From positions 1 to 17,552 of the forward strand of contig ONQL01000054.1 of NCBI GenBank assembly GCA_900319985.1: a DNA stretch of 17,552 nucleotides. Direction: 5' to 3'. Positions within the stretch are counted from its first letter, which is position 1, and each line of letters opens with the position of its first letter. The notes beneath the pieces were generated by a model, which was not told the origin of the DNA, made no database searches, and was given only the letters and a program-made list of their open reading frames with translations. Both the position numbers and the translations under genes were made by a program. Positions 16,485 to 17,552 of this stretch are shown here, in pieces. The DNA comes from an uncultured Methanobrevibacter sp. (GTDB taxonomy: Archaea; Methanobacteriota; Methanobacteria; Methanobacteriales; Methanobacteriaceae).

Positions 16485-17261
16485 ATGAAAGCATTGATAA
16501 GTAATGATGATGGCATAACTGCTTCAGGAATCTTAACTGCAAAAAAAGCAGTGAATGGATTATGTGATACATATGTAATCGCTCCAGAAACCCAACAAAG
16601 TGGTATAGGGCATGCACTAACCCTTTATGAGCCATTAAGAGTAAATAAACATGAATTAAAAGATGGAAGTATAGGCTATGGAGTAAGTGGAACCCCAACC
16701 GATGCAGTAACTATCGGACTATTTGAAATTCTTGATGAAAAACCGGACATCATGATTTCAGGAATAAATACCGGATTTAATTTAGGTCAGGCAGAATTAA
16801 CAACATCCGGAACATTAGGAGCAGCCATTGAAGCGGCAAGCTTTGGAATTCCAACAATAGCCATATCCCAGGAAGTCGTAAGGGACGACATAAAATTTGA
16901 AAACGGTGCGATTGAAATAGATTTCGATTTTGCAGGAAAGATGCTTAACAAATTAGCTAAAATCGTTTTGAAAAAAGGATTGCCTGAAGGAATTGATTTA
17001 CTGAATGTAAATATACCTGAAAAACCAGTTGATGATGATTTTGAGGTTACAAAATTAGGAAAAAGGATGTATACACCAATAATCCATAAACGTTTAGATC
17101 CACGAGGAAAACCCTATTATTGGATTGGTGGCGAACCATATGAGTTTGATGAACCTGGAAGTGATGGTTACGAACTGCGCAAAGCTCAAAAAACTACTGT
17201 AACACCCTTAAAAATAGATTTGACTTGCAATATGAATTCACTAAAAAAATGGTTTGAGTAA
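16485..17261 (+). CDS. surE: 5'/3'-nucleotidase SurE
   Basis: This 258-residue protein is a full-length SurE, a divalent-metal-dependent phosphatase that removes phosphate from nucleoside 5'- and 3'-monophosphates in the cytoplasm. The metal site residues are visible: SNDDG at 6-10 (D8, D9), APETQQSG at 33-40 (S39), and SGINTGFNLG at 92-101 (N95). VSGTPTDAV (67-75) and the C-terminal VTKLGKRMY and GKPYYWIGG segments are also typical. The length is usual for the family. It has its own promoter, divergent from the Mrr-like gene, and no close downstream partner on its strand; the stop is 5 nt from the stop of the convergent small gene. Housekeeping or nucleotide-salvage role is inferred from the family. 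Confidence 0.95.
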   Translation: MKALISNDDGITASGILTAKKAVNGLCDTYVIAPETQQSGIGHALTLYEPLRVNKHELKDGSIGYGVSGTPTDAVTIGLFEILDEKPDIMISGINTGFNLGQAELTTSGTLGAAIEAASFGIPTIAISQEVVRDDIKFENGAIEIDFDFAGKMLNKLAKIVLKKGLPEGIDLLNVNIPEKPVDDDFEVTKLGKRMYTPIIHKRLDPRGKPYYWIGGEPYEFDEPGSDGYELRKAQKTTVTPLKIDLTCNMNSLKKWFE

Positions 17262-17266
17262 AACAC

Positions 17267-17410
17267 TTATAAATTTAAATCTTTAAGTATTTTATCTCTT
17301 TCTTCACGAAGTTCATTTAAAACTTTCTCATCGTTGCAGCCATCTCTTTTTAGCTGTTCAATTGTTCTTGTAATCGCTTCTAAATTTTCTTCTAATTGAT
17401 TAATTGCCAT
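17267..17410 (-). CDS. Small charged helical protein, 47 residues, unknown
   Basis: A complete short frame, ATG at 17410 to TAA at 17267, encodes a 47-residue protein starting MAINQLEENLEAI and ending REERDKILKDLNL. It should be almost entirely helical, with two helices broken at RDGCND (residues 22-27), as in a helical hairpin or short coiled coil. Composition and amphipathic pattern look like a real protein. A TATA-like element (TTTAAATA, near 17433-17441) lies about 25 nt before the ATG with no ribosome site, consistent with a leaderless transcript. It is convergent with surE, and the mobile-element end begins about 45 nt upstream. Not recognised. Confidence 0.6.
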   Translation of the reverse strand: MAINQLEENLEAITRTIEQLKRDGCNDEKVLNELREERDKILKDLNL

Positions 17411-17455
17411 AGTATATATTATCAACATTAAAGTATTTAAAGTTGAAACATCAAA

Positions 17456-17552
17456 TTGAACTACCTCGACTTTGGAGAAGTCGAGGATTCTTACTTCACG
17501 GGCTGATACTCTCCCACGAGAGTAGGATTACCGTGCTATCCCCCCTGCTCCA
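17456..17552 (-). mobile_element. Right end of an IS200/IS605-type (TnpB) element, truncated by the window edge
   Basis: Read on the minus strand, the last 97 bases contain two hairpins. A 7-bp stem (17518-17524 with 17507-17513, 4-nt loop) is followed by CCCGTGAAGTAAGAATCC. Then comes a 9-bp stem (17478-17486 with 17464-17472, 5-nt loop), and finally TAGTTCAA, where homology probably ends at about 17456. This closely resembles the right end of archaeal IS605-orfB/IS1341-type elements, in which the same stretch is the 3' part of the guide (omega/re) RNA of the TnpB nuclease. Subterminal hairpins without terminal inverted repeats fit single-strand transposition. The body of the element lies to the right of the window. 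The assignment is by recollection of such ends, without alignment. Confidence 0.6.
17496..17552 (-). CDS. tnpB: Possible C-terminal tail of TnpB (fragment)
   Basis: One minus-strand frame is open from the window edge to a TGA at 17496-17498, giving 18 residues (GDSTVILLSWESISP at the end). In IS605-type elements the tnpB stop lies within or just before the guide-RNA region, which fits this position. The other two frames stop earlier. The fragment is too short to prove, so this is a tentative call. Confidence 0.3.
   Translation of the reverse strand, partial: WSRGDSTVILLSWESISP

Noticed and set aside
16474..16698. Open frame on the minus strand across the surE start
   Set aside because: Shadow of surE: it overlaps a clearly conserved gene, and its Leu/His-rich composition is typical of antisense reading.
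17464..17486. Hairpin as a transcription terminator of the 47-residue gene
   Set aside because: It lies upstream of that gene's start, lacks a T-tract on the right side, and fits the known layout of an IS605-type end.

Overview
The window looks like a chromosomal piece of a methanogenic archaeon of the order Methanobacteriales, most likely a gut Methanobrevibacter. The DNA is strongly A+T rich, Shine-Dalgarno sites are of the GGTGAT/GGAGG type, and promoters have archaeal TATA boxes. Diagnostic genes include a bifunctional Fae-Hps, a CfbB/CbiA-type a,c-diamide synthase, an archaeal-type threonyl-tRNA synthetase with the archaeal N-terminal editing domain, and large secreted surface proteins.

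Layout. 1-1344 (minus): 5' part of a secreted DUF3344-type surface protein that runs off the left edge. 1586-8350 (minus): a tight four-gene operon, transcribed from 8350 leftwards, encoding an exported membrane-anchored CobN-like chelatase, a polytopic DUF2162 protein, a MotA/TolQ/ExbB protein and a small DUF2149 protein with an ExbD-like membrane helix. Families and order match, as I recall them, the hmuS-T-U-V part of Bacteroidetes haem-utilisation loci. 8555-9409 (plus): a coiled-coil protein divergent from the operon. 9406-9687 (minus): a small zinc-ribbon protein. 9743-10993 (minus): Fae-Hps. 11051-12846 (minus): thrS, broken by an apparent 28-nt deletion that removes motif 2. 13050-15469 (plus): cfbB/cbiA followed 2 nt later by a membrane protein resembling oligosaccharide-repeat polymerases. 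15455-16354 (minus): an Mrr-like nuclease domain fused to three membrane helices. 16485-17261 (plus): surE. 17267-17410 (minus): a 47-residue small protein. 17456-17552: probable right end of an IS200/IS605-type TnpB element running off the right edge.

Main point of interest. The CobN-like protein has a signal peptide, many N-glycosylation sequons, a Ser/Thr/Gln-rich stalk and a C-terminal membrane anchor. It should therefore act outside the membrane, unlike the cytosolic CobN of B12 synthesis. Together with an ExbB/ExbD-like pair and a cysteine-bearing transporter-like protein, it suggests an energised envelope machine for metal insertion into, or removal from, tetrapyrroles. A 9-bp palindrome, AGTA-W-TACT, occurs five times in the two intergenic regions in front of the chelatase operon and of the DUF3344 gene. 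In both promoters it abuts the TATA box in the same way, so the surface protein and the chelatase operon probably form one regulon.

No stretch longer than 300 bases lacks a gene. The longest intergenic regions are 1345-1585 and 8351-8554 (palindromes and promoters) and 12847-13049 (divergent thrS and cfbB promoters, nothing else recognised). I saw no tRNA, rRNA or CRISPR array.
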